From contig NZ_MAXF01000222.1 of NCBI RefSeq assembly GCF_001704635.1, positions 1-64,000 on the forward strand: 64,000 nt of DNA, given 5' to 3'. Both the position numbers and the translations under genes were made by a program. This document shows, piece by piece, positions 26,260 through 34,277 of this stretch. Numbering within the stretch: position 1 is the stretch's first letter; every line of letters starts with the position of its first letter. This DNA comes from Streptomyces sparsogenes (GTDB lineage: Bacteria > Actinomycetota > Actinomycetes > Streptomycetales > Streptomycetaceae). The notes beneath the pieces were generated by a model that saw only the letters and a list, made by a program, of their open reading frames with translations, ran no database searches and had not been told where the DNA came from.

Positions 26260-27249
26260 TCAGAGCCAGCCGCGACGTCTGAAGAATCGGTACAGCCCGA
26301 AGATCGTCCCGCCCATGAGCATCAGCACCGCGGGATACCCCCACCGCCACCCCAGCTCGGGCATGTACTCGAAGTTCATGCCGTAGATCCCGGCGATCAT
26401 CGTCGGCACCGCCGCCATCGCCGCCCACGCCGAGATCTTCCGCATGTCGTCGTTCTGCCGCACGCCCATCTGCGCCAGATGCGCGGACAGTATGTCCGAC
26501 AGCAGCCGGTCCAGCCCCTCCACGTGCTCGTTCACCCGGGTCAGATGGTCGCTGACGTCGCGGAAGAACGGCCGGGACCCCTCGTGGACGAACGGCAGCC
26601 CCGTCCCCGCGAGCCGCATCATCGGGTCCCCCAACGGACCGGTGGCCCGCCGGAATTCCAGCACCTGGCGCTTGAAGGTGTAGATCCGCCCGGCCGTGTT
26701 CCCCACCGCCCCCGCCGGGCTGAACACCTCCGCCTCCAGCTCGTCCAGGTCGACGCGGAGCGCGTCCGCGACGTCCAGGTAGTGGTCCACGACCGCGTCG
26801 GACACCGCGTACATCACGGCCGTGGGCCCGTGCTGGAGCACGTCCGGGTTGCTCTCCAGGCGCTCGCGCACCGTTCCCAGCGGATTGGTGTGGCCGTGCC
26901 GCACGGTCACCACGAAGGAGTCGCCGACGAACACCATCAACTCCCCTGCGGTGACGCTGTCGGCGGAGTCGTCGTACTCGACCGGCTTGAGCACCAGGAA
27001 CAGCGAGTCGTCGTAGACCTCCAGCTTGGGCCGCTGGTGGGCGCGCAGCGCGTCCTCCACGGCCAGCGGGTGCAGCCCGAACTCGCTCGTGACCAGGTCG
27101 AACTCCTTCTCGGTCGGCTCGTGCAGCCCGATCCACAGGAAGGAGTCACCGGTGGCTCTCGCCTCCGCGAGGGCGTCGGAGAAGTCGGCGGGCCCCTCGG
27201 TTCGGCGCCCGCCCCGGTAAATGGCACAGTCCACGATCACGCCGGGCAT
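26260..27249 (-). CDS. corA: CorA-family magnesium/cobalt channel
   Basis: A 329-residue membrane protein. A large cytoplasmic alpha/beta domain (1-265) precedes two C-terminal transmembrane helices. The signature IYGMNFEYMPE at the end of the first helix contains the invariant GMN selectivity motif and an acidic loop. The C terminus is basic (RFFRRRGWL). The family forms pentameric Mg2+/Co2+ channels gated by cytosolic Mg2+. The start at MPGVIVDCAIYRGG is the family-typical N terminus; the frame stays open far upstream, but no other start is credible. No riboswitch is obvious upstream; the 169 nt to the divergent phosphatase contain a 22-bp tandem repeat. Confidence 0.94.
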   Translation of the reverse strand: MPGVIVDCAIYRGGRRTEGPADFSDALAEARATGDSFLWIGLHEPTEKEFDLVTSEFGLHPLAVEDALRAHQRPKLEVYDDSLFLVLKPVEYDDSADSVTAGELMVFVGDSFVVTVRHGHTNPLGTVRERLESNPDVLQHGPTAVMYAVSDAVVDHYLDVADALRVDLDELEAEVFSPAGAVGNTAGRIYTFKRQVLEFRRATGPLGDPMMRLAGTGLPFVHEGSRPFFRDVSDHLTRVNEHVEGLDRLLSDILSAHLAQMGVRQNDDMRKISAWAAMAAVPTMIAGIYGMNFEYMPELGWRWGYPAVLMLMGGTIFGLYRFFRRRGWL

Positions 27250-27338
27250 TCTGCCCCCTTCCGCTGAAAGCACACCGGGCGGCCTCCGGGCGAGCCCGGA
27301 CGTAGGGCACCGGGCCACGGGCTGGGGCACGGGGGCAC

Positions 27339-27394
27339 GGGGTACGAGGCACGGGGCCACGGGGTACGAGGCACGGGGCCACGGGGTACGGGGG
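27339..27394. repeat. 22-bp tandem repeat between corA and the phosphatase gene
   Basis: GGGGTACGAGGCACGGGGCCAC-type units occur at 27339-27360 and 27361-27382 and a partial third follows (GGGGTACGGGGG). The copies are identical. They sit in the shared upstream region of two divergent genes, about 90 nt from corA and 25 nt from the phosphatase start. Confidence 0.8.
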
Positions 27395-27418
27395 CACCGG
27401 GGCCGTAGGGTGGCAGGC

Positions 27419-28108
27419 ATGCCCACGCTGATCCTCGTACGGCACGGCCGGTCCACCGCCAACACCGCGGGACTCCTCGCGGGCTGGACGCCCGGCGTCG
27501 CACTCGACGAGCGCGGCGCCGCCCAGGCCGCCGCCCTCCCCGGGCGGCTCGCCGCGCTCCCGCTGGCCGCCGCCGTCACCAGCCCGCTGCAGCGCTGCCA
27601 GGAGACCCTGGCCCCGCTGCTGGCCGCCCGGCCGGAGCTGCCCCTGCACACCGACGAGCGGATCGGGGAGTGCCACTACGGCGACTGGTCCGGCCGCAAG
27701 CTGGCCGAGCTCGCCGACGAGCCCCTCATGCAGGTCGTCCAGCAGCACCCGTCCGCCGCCGCCTTCCCGGGCGGCGAGTCCATGCGGGCCATGCAGGCCC
27801 GCGCGGTCGACGCGGTGCGCGACTGGAACGCCCGGATCGAGGAGGAGCACGGCGCCGACGCGGTCTACCTGATGTGCTCGCACGGCGACATCATCAAGGC
27901 GCTCGTCGCCGACGCCCTGGGCATGCACCTGGACCTCTTCCAGCGCGTCTCGGTCGAGCCCTGCTCGGTCACCGCCATCCGCTACACCCGGCTGCGCCCC
28001 TTCCTCGTGCGGCTCGGCGACACCGGCGACTTCGGCTCCCTCGCGCCCCGCGAGGACGGCGCGGGCGAGGGCCGGTCCGGGGACGCTGAGGTGGGCGGCG
28101 GCGCGTGA
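27419..28108 (+). CDS. Histidine phosphatase family protein (MSMEG_4193-like phosphomutase family)
   Basis: A 229-residue protein beginning MPTLILVRHGRSTANTAG, the RHG phosphohistidine motif. Other family residues follow: TSPLQRCQETL, ECHYGDWSGRKL (acid Glu), PGGESMRAMQAR and CSHGDIIKALV (second His). Members remove phosphate from small metabolites or proteins; the actual substrate is unknown. The Gly/Asp-rich tail is dispensable in appearance. It precedes the DUF3090 and SCO1664-family genes, a conserved actinobacterial neighbourhood, but the 226-nt gap with repeats suggests a separate start of transcription or translation. Confidence 0.88.
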   Translation: MPTLILVRHGRSTANTAGLLAGWTPGVALDERGAAQAAALPGRLAALPLAAAVTSPLQRCQETLAPLLAARPELPLHTDERIGECHYGDWSGRKLAELADEPLMQVVQQHPSAAAFPGGESMRAMQARAVDAVRDWNARIEEEHGADAVYLMCSHGDIIKALVADALGMHLDLFQRVSVEPCSVTAIRYTRLRPFLVRLGDTGDFGSLAPREDGAGEGRSGDAEVGGGA

Positions 28109-28212
28109 GCACCGTGATCGCCGGGCGCAGTAGGGTGGTGCCGCGGCGCCGCCCAACCGCGGGCAGCCGTGACCGGGCAGGTGTGTGACCTCGGCAGTCA
28201 GCGGCCGAGGCC

Positions 28213-28319
28213 GCCGAAAACCACGCCGAACCATGTCGAAACCCACCGAAGACCACACCGAAGACCTGCCGAAGACCACGCTGAACTACGCCGAAGACCA
28301 CGCCGAACCACGTCGAAAC
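28213..28319. repeat. Imperfect CCGAA(G)ACCACG tandem repeat region
   Basis: A 30-nt unit starting GCCGAAAACCACGCCGAA (28213-28242) recurs with two differences at 28290-28319. Between them are several shorter CCGAAGACCAC copies (around 28249, 28260, 28270). The block ends 15 nt before the DUF3090 start codon. The frame through it stays open, but codon use is unlike a gene, so it is treated as untranslated leader. Confidence 0.7.
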
Positions 28320-28334
28320 AAATGGAGCAGGACG

Positions 28335-28925
28335 TTGTCCCGTCAGGTGTTCCTCTATGACCCGCCGGACCGTTTCGTCGCCGGCACGGTCGGGCTGCCC
28401 GGGCGCCGCACCTTTTTCCTGCAGGCGTCCGGGGGCGGCCGGACCACCAGCGTCGCGCTTGAGAAGACCCAGGTCGCCGCGCTCGCCGAGCGGATAGACG
28501 AGCTGCTGGACGAGGTGGTGCGGCGCACCGGCGGAAGCGCCCCGGTGCCGGCCGTCGCGCCCCCCGAGCTCACCGACACCGCGCCGCTGGAAGTCCCCGT
28601 GGAGGAGGAGTTCCGGGTCGGCACCATGGCGCTCGCCTGGGACGGCGAGGAACAGCGCATGATCGTGGAGGCGCAGGCCCTCGTCGAGCTGGAGGCGGAG
28701 TCCGAGGAGGACCTCGCGGAGGCCGAGGAGCGGCTGCTCCAGGACGAGGTCAACGGGCCGCCGATGCTCCGCGTGCGGCTCACCGGGCCCCAGGCGCGCG
28801 CCTTCGCCAAGCGCGCCCTGGAGGTCGTCAACGCCGGCCGCCCGCCGTGCCCGCTGTGCAGTCTGCCGCTCGACCCGGAGGGACACGTATGTCCGCGCCA
28901 GAACGGATATCGCCGCGGGGCGTGA
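28335..28925 (+). CDS. DUF3090 family protein
   Basis: A 196-residue protein beginning SRQVFLYDPPDRFVAGTVGL after a TTG initiator; GGAG lies 7 nt before that TTG, which is why it is chosen over in-frame upstream codons running through a repeat block. The C-terminal part has a zinc-ribbon-like Cys set (PPCPLCSLPLDPEGHVCPRQ). DUF3090 is an actinobacterial family of unknown biochemical function, usually next to the SCO1664-type gene. The two overlap here by 37 nt, which argues for tight co-expression and perhaps a complex. From memory it corresponds to SCO1665. Confidence 0.9.
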   Translation: MSRQVFLYDPPDRFVAGTVGLPGRRTFFLQASGGGRTTSVALEKTQVAALAERIDELLDEVVRRTGGSAPVPAVAPPELTDTAPLEVPVEEEFRVGTMALAWDGEEQRMIVEAQALVELEAESEEDLAEAEERLLQDEVNGPPMLRVRLTGPQARAFAKRALEVVNAGRPPCPLCSLPLDPEGHVCPRQNGYRRGA

Positions 28926-29761
28926 CGCCTCCGGAGCCGTCCGAGCTGCTGGCGCGGGGCGAGCTGACGGTGCGCGGACGGGTCCGTGAGGCGTCCAACG
29001 CGGTGCTGTACTGCACGGTCGAGTACGAGGGCCACAGCGCGGCCTGCGTCTACAAGCCGGTGGCGGGGGAGCGCCCGCTGTGGGACTTCCCGGACGGCAC
29101 GCTGGCCCAGCGCGAGGTCGCGGCGTACGAGCTCTCCGAGGCCACCGGGTGGGGCCTGGTGCCCCCGACCGTGCTGCGGGACGGGCCGTACGGGCAGGGG
29201 ATGTGCCAGCTGTGGATCGAGGCCGCCACCGGCGGCGACGGCGAGGACTCCGAGGACGGCGAGGACGGCGACGGGGCCCCGGGGCTGCTCGCGCTCGTCG
29301 ACGGCGACGAGCCGGGTCCCGGCTGGAAGGCCGTGGCCTTCGCCGAGGTGGACGAGGGCCGCACCGCGCTGCTGGTGCACGCCGACGACGAGCGGCTGCG
29401 GCGGCTGGCCGTCCTCGACGCCGTGATCAACAACGGCGACCGCAAGGGCGGCCACCTGCTGCCCACCGCCGACGGGCGGCTCTACGCCATCGACCACGGT
29501 GTGACGTTCAACGCGGACGACAAGCTGCGCACCCTGCTGTGGGGCTGGGCCGGCGAGCCGCTGACCGACGAGGCGCTCGCGGTGCTGCGCCGGCTCGCGG
29601 ACCGGCTGGCCGACGGGGATCCGCTCACCGCCCGGCTGTCCGAGCTGATCACCGAGACCGAGATCGCGGCGCTGCGCGCCCGGATCGCGGGCCTGCTGCG
29701 GTCGGGGCGCCACCCCAAGCCCAGCGGGCAGTGGCCCGCCATCCCCTGGCCCCCGGTCTGA
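28889..29761 (+). CDS. SCO1664 family protein (atypical kinase-like fold)
   Basis: A 290-residue protein starting at ATG inside the DUF3090 gene behind GGAGGGA. Motifs recall the PI3/4-kinase-like superfamily: ACVYKPVAGERPLWDFPDG (Lys in a nucleotide-binding strand), REVAAYELSEATGWGLVPPT, then AVLDAVINNGDRKGGHLL (catalytic Asn/Asp-like NGDRKGGH) and LYAIDHGVTFN (metal-binding Asp). The family is named after the S. coelicolor gene; activity has not been established to my knowledge. A short acidic insertion (about 125-140) is the only variable part. It is co-translated with DUF3090, and a terminator hairpin lies ~105 nt downstream. Confidence 0.87.
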   Translation: MSAPERISPRGVTPPEPSELLARGELTVRGRVREASNAVLYCTVEYEGHSAACVYKPVAGERPLWDFPDGTLAQREVAAYELSEATGWGLVPPTVLRDGPYGQGMCQLWIEAATGGDGEDSEDGEDGDGAPGLLALVDGDEPGPGWKAVAFAEVDEGRTALLVHADDERLRRLAVLDAVINNGDRKGGHLLPTADGRLYAIDHGVTFNADDKLRTLLWGWAGEPLTDEALAVLRRLADRLADGDPLTARLSELITETEIAALRARIAGLLRSGRHPKPSGQWPAIPWPPV

Positions 29762-29866
29762 CCGCCCCCACCGGCCACCAACCGGCTCCCGGAACCACGC
29801 CCGAAAACGGCCCGGAAAGGGTGCCCCCACCGGCCCCGCAGTGCGGCCTGCGGGGGTGCCCCCACC

Positions 29867-29891
29867 GGCCCCGCAGCCGGCCTGCGGGGCC
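29867..29891 (+). terminator. Terminator after the DUF3090/SCO1664 operon, inside a 35-bp direct repeat
   Basis: GGCCCCGCAG and CTGCGGGGCC form a perfect 10-bp stem with a 5-nt loop. The segment belongs to a duplicated unit: GTGCCCCCACCGGCCCCGCA starts at 29821 and again at 29856. The first copy can form a weaker 7-bp hairpin. Confidence 0.65.
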
Positions 29892-29999
29892 GAAGCGGCA
29901 GACACAGCAGGTCACGGGCGAATTCGCAAGACCGCCTATCAAGCCAACCAGACCCCATCCGGTTCGTATCCGGAAGGGGCGTCCGGTTACGCTCGACAC

Positions 30000-31229
30000 A
30001 TGTATGCCTGGCCCGCTTCCGAGGTGCCCGCCCTGCCTGGCAGAGGCCGCGACCTGAGGATCCACGACACCGCGACCGGGGGATCGATCACCCTCGACCC
30101 CGGCCCCGTCGCCCGCATCTACGTCTGCGGGATCACCCCGTACGACGCGACCCACATGGGACATGCGGCGACCTACAACGCGTTCGACCTCGTACAACGC
30201 GTGTGGCTCGACACCAAGCGGCAGGTTCACTACGTCCAGAACGTCACCGACGTCGACGACCCCCTGCTTGAGCGCGCCGTGGCGAAGGGCCTCGACTGGA
30301 CGGCTCTCGCCGAGCGTGAGACCGCCCTGTTCCGCGAGGACATGACGGCGCTGCGGATGCTGCCGCCGCGCCACTACATCGGCGCCGTGGAGGCGATCCC
30401 CGGGATCGTGCCGCTCGTGGAGCGGCTGCGCGACGCGGGCGCCGCCTATGAACTCGAAGGCGACATCTACTTCTCCGTCGAGTCGGACGCCTCCTTCGGC
30501 GGCGTCTCCGGGCTCGACGCCGAGGCCATGCGGCTGCTGTCGGCCGAGCGCGGCGGCGATCCGGACCGACCAGGCAAGAAGAACCCGCTGGACCCCATGC
30601 TGTGGATGGCCGCCCGCCCCGGCGAGCCGAGTTGGGACGGCGGCTCCCTGGGGCCCGGCCGCCCCGGCTGGCACATCGAGTGCGTGGCCATCGCGCTCGA
30701 TCACCTCGGCATGGGCTTCGACGTGCAGGGCGGCGGCTCCGATCTCGCCTTCCCGCACCACGAGATGGGCGCCTCCCACGCCCAGGTCCTCACCGGTCAG
30801 CGGCCGTTCGCGAAGGCGTACGTGCACGCGGGCATGGTGGCCCTGGACGGCGAGAAGATGTCCAAGTCCAAGGGCAATCTGGTCTTCGTCTCCGCGCTGC
30901 GCCGCGACGGCGTGGACCCGGCGGCCATCCGGCTCGCGCTGCTCTCCCACCACTACCGCGCGGACTGGGAGTGGACCGACGGCGTGCTCCGCGAGGCCGA
31001 GGAGCGCCTGGCCCGCTGGCGCGCCGCCGTCTCCCGCCCCGACGGCCCGTCGGCCGACGGGCTCCTGGACGAGATCCGCACCGCCCTGGCGAACGACCTC
31101 GACGCCCCGGCCGCGCTCGCCGCGGTCGACCGCTGGGCGGCGGCGCAGGCGTCGGAGGGCGGAACGGACGAGGGGGCTCCGGGCCTGGTGTCCCGCGCGG
31201 TGGACGCGCTGCTGGGCGTCGCGCTGTAG
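30000..31229 (+). CDS. mshC: Cysteine:1-D-myo-inosityl 2-amino-2-deoxy-alpha-D-glucopyranoside ligase
   Basis: A 409-residue ATP-dependent ligase that joins L-cysteine to GlcN-Ins in mycothiol synthesis, the main thiol of actinomycetes. It is a class I cysteinyl-tRNA-synthetase homologue: GITPYDATHMGHAATY carries the zinc-ligand Thr-Pro context and the HIGH-like THMGH; WHIECVAIALDHLGMGFDVQ and AFPHHEMGASHAQ hold further zinc ligands; EKMSKSKGN is the KMSKS loop. The short C-terminal domain without an anticodon-binding module, and the MYAWPASEVPALPGRGRDLR start, separate MshC from CysS. The start ATG is followed by the family-typical N terminus. It lies upstream of the convergent PAC2 gene and seems monocistronic. 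Confidence 0.97.
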   Translation: MYAWPASEVPALPGRGRDLRIHDTATGGSITLDPGPVARIYVCGITPYDATHMGHAATYNAFDLVQRVWLDTKRQVHYVQNVTDVDDPLLERAVAKGLDWTALAERETALFREDMTALRMLPPRHYIGAVEAIPGIVPLVERLRDAGAAYELEGDIYFSVESDASFGGVSGLDAEAMRLLSAERGGDPDRPGKKNPLDPMLWMAARPGEPSWDGGSLGPGRPGWHIECVAIALDHLGMGFDVQGGGSDLAFPHHEMGASHAQVLTGQRPFAKAYVHAGMVALDGEKMSKSKGNLVFVSALRRDGVDPAAIRLALLSHHYRADWEWTDGVLREAEERLARWRAAVSRPDGPSADGLLDEIRTALANDLDAPAALAAVDRWAAAQASEGGTDEGAPGLVSRAVDALLGVAL

Positions 31230-31274
31230 GGCCTCTCGTTTGGATCACGCCGGGCTCGCCGGCCGCTGACTGCC

Positions 31275-31308
31275 GACCGGGCCCGGGGTCTCGCCCCCGG
31301 GCCCGGTC
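31275..31308 (+). terminator. Terminator after mshC
   Basis: GACCGGGCCCGGGG and CCCCGGGCCCGGTC form a perfect 14-bp stem with a 6-nt loop (TCTCGC), 45 nt past the mshC stop. The rest of the gap to the PAC2 stop has two short CACCGCGCG-type repeats. Confidence 0.85.
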
Positions 31309-31454
31309 CGCACGCCTTCGGGGAACACCGCGCGTTCGGTCAACACCGCCGCGTTCGGGGAACACCGCGCGGGACCGAGAGGGCGCGAGGCGCGCCGCCC
31401 GGTCCCGCCTGATCCTGGCCCCACCCGCTCCGGGGCCGCCTGCTCCCGGTCCGC

Positions 31455-32585
31455 CTACTCCTGCTCGTCGGGGCGCTCGCTGCCGCCCTCGCCGCCGTCG
31501 CCCGGCCCGTCAACGGATCCGGAGCCGGCGTCCGAGCCGGTGTCCGACCCGGCGTCCGACCCGGTGTCGGCCTCGTCCCGCGCCGAAGGTCTCCGCGGAC
31601 GTGTCGAGCCCGTCGACCCCGTCGAGCCGCCGGATCCGGAGGCCGACGAGTCGCGCAGATACGAGCCGGGGCCGCCCGCGCCCGCGTCCCGGCCGTCCCC
31701 GAGCCCGCCCCCGTCCGTGGCGTGTCCGCCCGGGCCCGGCTGGCCGTCCCGGCGCCGCAGATAGCGCTCGAACTCGCGGGCGATCGCCTCGCCCGACGCC
31801 TCCGGCAGCTCGGCCGTGTCGCGTGCCTCCTCCAGGGACTGGACGTACTCCGCGACCTCGCTGTCCTCCGCGGCGAGTTGGTCCACCCCGAGCTGCCAGG
31901 CGCGCGCGTCCTCCGTCAGCTCGCCGAGCGGGATACGCACGCCGATCAGGTCCTCGAGGCGGTTGAGCAGGGCCAGGGTCGCCTTGGGATTCGGGGGCTG
32001 CGAGACGTAGTGCGGCACGGCCGCCCACAGGCTCACCGCCGGGACGCCCGCGTGGGTGCACGCCTCCTGGAGGATCCCGACGATGCCCGTCGGCCCCTCG
32101 TACCGCGACTCCTCCAGATCGAGGGTGCGGGCCAGGTCCGGGTCGGAGGTGACGCCGCTGACCGGCACCGGCCGGGTGTGCGGGGTGTCGCCGAGCAGTG
32201 CGCCGAGGACGACGACCATCTCGACGCCCAGCTCGTGGGCGTACCCGAGGATCTCGTTGCAGAACGACCGCCAGCGCATGCTCGGTTCGATGCCGCGCAC
32301 CAGCACCAGGTCGCGGGGCTTGTCGCCGCCGCTCGCGCGGACCACCGAGAGCCGGGTGGTCGGCCAGGTGACCTTGCGGATTCCGCCCTCCAGCGCCACG
32401 GTCGGCCGGTTGACCTGGAAGTCGTAGTAGTCCTCGGCGTCGAGCGCGGCGAAGACCTCGCCCTTCCATTCCCGATCCAGGTGCCCGACCGCGGTGGAGG
32501 CGGCGTCTCCGGCGTCGTTCCAGCCCTCGAAGGCACAGATCATGACCGGGTCGATCAGCTCGGGAACCCCCTCAAGCTCGATCAC
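31455..32585 (-). CDS. PAC2 family protein
   Basis: A 376-residue protein starting at GTG (VIELEGVPELIDPVMICAFE) behind a GGAAGGAGG sequence. The N-terminal ~270 residues are the PAC2 fold, related to proteasome-assembly chaperones: AFEGWNDAGDAASTAVGHLD, PTTRLSVVRAS, LVLVRGIEPSMRW, VVLGALLGDTPHTRP and PAVSLWAAVPHYVSQPPNPK. The C-terminal ~90 residues are low-complexity (Gly/Ser/Asp with repeated TGSDAGSD) and acidic at the end. From memory it is the SCO1662 orthologue, which in S. coelicolor sits next to glpD; here about 20 kb of catabolic genes separates it from glpD. Cellular role not established; proteasome-related function is possible by homology. Confidence 0.88.
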   Translation of the reverse strand: MIELEGVPELIDPVMICAFEGWNDAGDAASTAVGHLDREWKGEVFAALDAEDYYDFQVNRPTVALEGGIRKVTWPTTRLSVVRASGGDKPRDLVLVRGIEPSMRWRSFCNEILGYAHELGVEMVVVLGALLGDTPHTRPVPVSGVTSDPDLARTLDLEESRYEGPTGIVGILQEACTHAGVPAVSLWAAVPHYVSQPPNPKATLALLNRLEDLIGVRIPLGELTEDARAWQLGVDQLAAEDSEVAEYVQSLEEARDTAELPEASGEAIAREFERYLRRRDGQPGPGGHATDGGGLGDGRDAGAGGPGSYLRDSSASGSGGSTGSTGSTRPRRPSARDEADTGSDAGSDTGSDAGSGSVDGPGDGGEGGSERPDEQE

Positions 32586-32927
32586 CCAGCGCCTCCTTCC
32601 GACCGGGGCGGACGGGTCCGTACCGCCACCAGCTGCAGTTCCATTCGCGTGCGTCCCAAGCCTACGGCTTCCCGGCCCCCGGGCCGCAGCCCCCATGTGA
32701 GGGTGGGCCTGCGGAGGGGCAGTGGCGGGGAGGGGAGCGGACAGAGAAATGATCAAGGAAGCCCGTACGGCGAGCAGCCGACAAGGGACCTGTTGATTCA
32801 TCCGACCTGTGCTCCGAGGCTCCCGGGAAAGTTCGCGCACGCCCCTAGACGAGACGGCTCCGACGGCGCTATACATCGGATCACCGCGAAAGGTCCGATG
32901 TTCTATCGCGCTGCACAGGGAGTCCCG
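32586..32927 (+). promoter_or_regulatory. Upstream region of the fuconate operon with a paired regulator site
   Basis: 342 nt with no supported gene. A TATACA -10-like element (32870-32875 region) is overlapped by ACATCGGAT (32873-32881); GTCCGATGT, its near-complement, follows at 32893-32901. Together they make a 9-bp inverted repeat with one mismatch and an 11-nt spacer. ACATCGGAT is exactly the core of the palindrome in the promoter of the FadR-type regulator at 41.7 kb, so this is the probable operator of the fuconate operon. The site lies downstream of the -10, where a bound repressor would block initiation or clearance. Confidence 0.6.
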
Positions 32928-34277
32928 TTGAGATTGCGCCCGACCGTCACCGAGATCGAGGTCCACGACGTCCGGTTTCCCACCTCGGAAGAGCTCGACG
33001 GCTCGGACGCCATGAACCCCGACCCCGACTACTCGGCGGCGTACGTCGTGCTGCGCACCGACGGGACCGAGGAGACCGGCGGCGGCCCGGCCGAGGGCCA
33101 CGGGTTCGTCTTCACGATCGGCCGTGGCAACGATGTCACCGCGGCCGCGATCCGTTCCCTGCGCCCCCATCTCGTGGGCCGCCCCGCCCCGCTGACCGCC
33201 GCCGATCTCGGCGCCCTCTACCGGGAGCTGACGCACGATTCGCAGCTGCGCTGGCTCGGGCCCGAGAAGGGGGTCATGCATATGGCGGCCGGCGCGGTGG
33301 TGAACGCCGCCTGGGACCTCGCCGCCCGGCAGGCGGGCAAGCCGCTGTGGCGGTTTCTCGCCGACATGCCACCCGAAGACCTCGTCGAGCTGGTCGACTT
33401 CCGCTACCTCACCGACGCCCTCACCCCCGACGAGGCGCTCGAGATCCTGCGCGCCGCCGAGCCCGGCCGCGCCGAACGCGCCGCGCTGCTGGTCGAGCGG
33501 GGCTACCCGGCCTACACCACCTCCCCCGGCTGGCTCGGCTACTCCGACGAGAAGATGGTCAAGCTCGCCCAGGAGGCCGTCGCCGACGGCTTCCGGCAGA
33601 TCAAGCTCAAGGTCGGCGCCGACCTCGACGAGGACCTGCGGCGGCTGCGCCTGGCGCGCGAGGCGGTGGGCCCCGAGGTGCGGATCGCGGTGGACGCCAA
33701 CCAGCGCTGGGACGTGGCCGAGGCGCTGCGCTGGACCCGCGCCCTGGCGCCGTACGAGCCGCACTGGATCGAGGAGCCCACCAGCCCCGACGACGTCCTC
33801 GGCCACGCCGCCATCCGCAGCGGGCAGCCCGTCAAGGTCGCCACCGGCGAGCACGTCGCCAACCGCGTCGTCTTCAAGCAGCTGCTCCAGGCCGGCGCCG
33901 TCGACTTCGTACAGATCGACGCGGCCCGGGTGGCCGGCGTCAACGAGAACCTGGCGATCCTGCTGCTCGCCGCCAAGTTCGGGGTGCCGGTCTGCCCGCA
34001 CGCCGGCGGCGTGGGACTGTGCGAACTGGTCCAGCACCTGGCCATGTTCGACTTCGTCGCGGTCTCCGGGAGCTGGGAGGACCGGGTCATCGAGTACGTC
34101 GACCACCTCCACGAGCACTTCGACGACCCGGCCGTCGTCGAGGGCGGCCGCTACCGCGCCCCGGCCCTGCCCGGCTCCTCGGCCCGCATGCACCCCGGAT
34201 CCATCGCCGCCTACCGCTACCCCGACGGGCCCCAGTGGCAGGCCCGGACCGCCGCACGACAGGAGGGAACCCCGTGA
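32928..34277 (+). CDS. L-fuconate dehydratase (enolase superfamily)
   Basis: A 449-residue dehydratase that converts L-fuconate to 2-keto-3-deoxy-L-fuconate. The N-terminal capping domain and TIM barrel are complete: QIKLKVGADLDEDLRRLRLA (Lys base), RIAVDANQRWDVAEAL (first metal Asp), WIEEPTSPDDVLGHA (second metal Glu), VATGEHVANRVVFKQ (third metal Glu), VCPHAGGVGLCELVQHL (His base). This spacing is that of the characterised Xanthomonas FucD. Start: TTG at 32928 has CAGGGAG 5 nt upstream; an in-frame ATG at 32898 lies within the putative operator and has a poor ribosome site. The stop overlaps the next gene by 4 nt. First gene of a seven-gene oxidative sugar operon. Rhamnonate or related 6-deoxy acids are less likely substrates. 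Confidence 0.9.
   Translation: MRLRPTVTEIEVHDVRFPTSEELDGSDAMNPDPDYSAAYVVLRTDGTEETGGGPAEGHGFVFTIGRGNDVTAAAIRSLRPHLVGRPAPLTAADLGALYRELTHDSQLRWLGPEKGVMHMAAGAVVNAAWDLAARQAGKPLWRFLADMPPEDLVELVDFRYLTDALTPDEALEILRAAEPGRAERAALLVERGYPAYTTSPGWLGYSDEKMVKLAQEAVADGFRQIKLKVGADLDEDLRRLRLAREAVGPEVRIAVDANQRWDVAEALRWTRALAPYEPHWIEEPTSPDDVLGHAAIRSGQPVKVATGEHVANRVVFKQLLQAGAVDFVQIDAARVAGVNENLAILLLAAKFGVPVCPHAGGVGLCELVQHLAMFDFVAVSGSWEDRVIEYVDHLHEHFDDPAVVEGGRYRAPALPGSSARMHPGSIAAYRYPDGPQWQARTAARQEGTP

Noticed and set aside
27301..29891. CRISPR-like array among the short repeats of this region
   Set aside because: Repeats are contiguous or differ in unit length, there are no unique spacers of constant size, and no cas genes are nearby.
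32898..32927. Upstream ATG as the start of fuconate dehydratase
   Set aside because: It lies inside the putative operator and lacks a good ribosome site; the TTG at 32928 has CAGGGAG at proper distance.
32586..34193. Long upstream extension of the PAC2 frame on the minus strand
   Set aside because: The extension is antisense to the fuconate dehydratase gene; the GTG at 32585 has a strong ribosome site and the family-typical N terminus.
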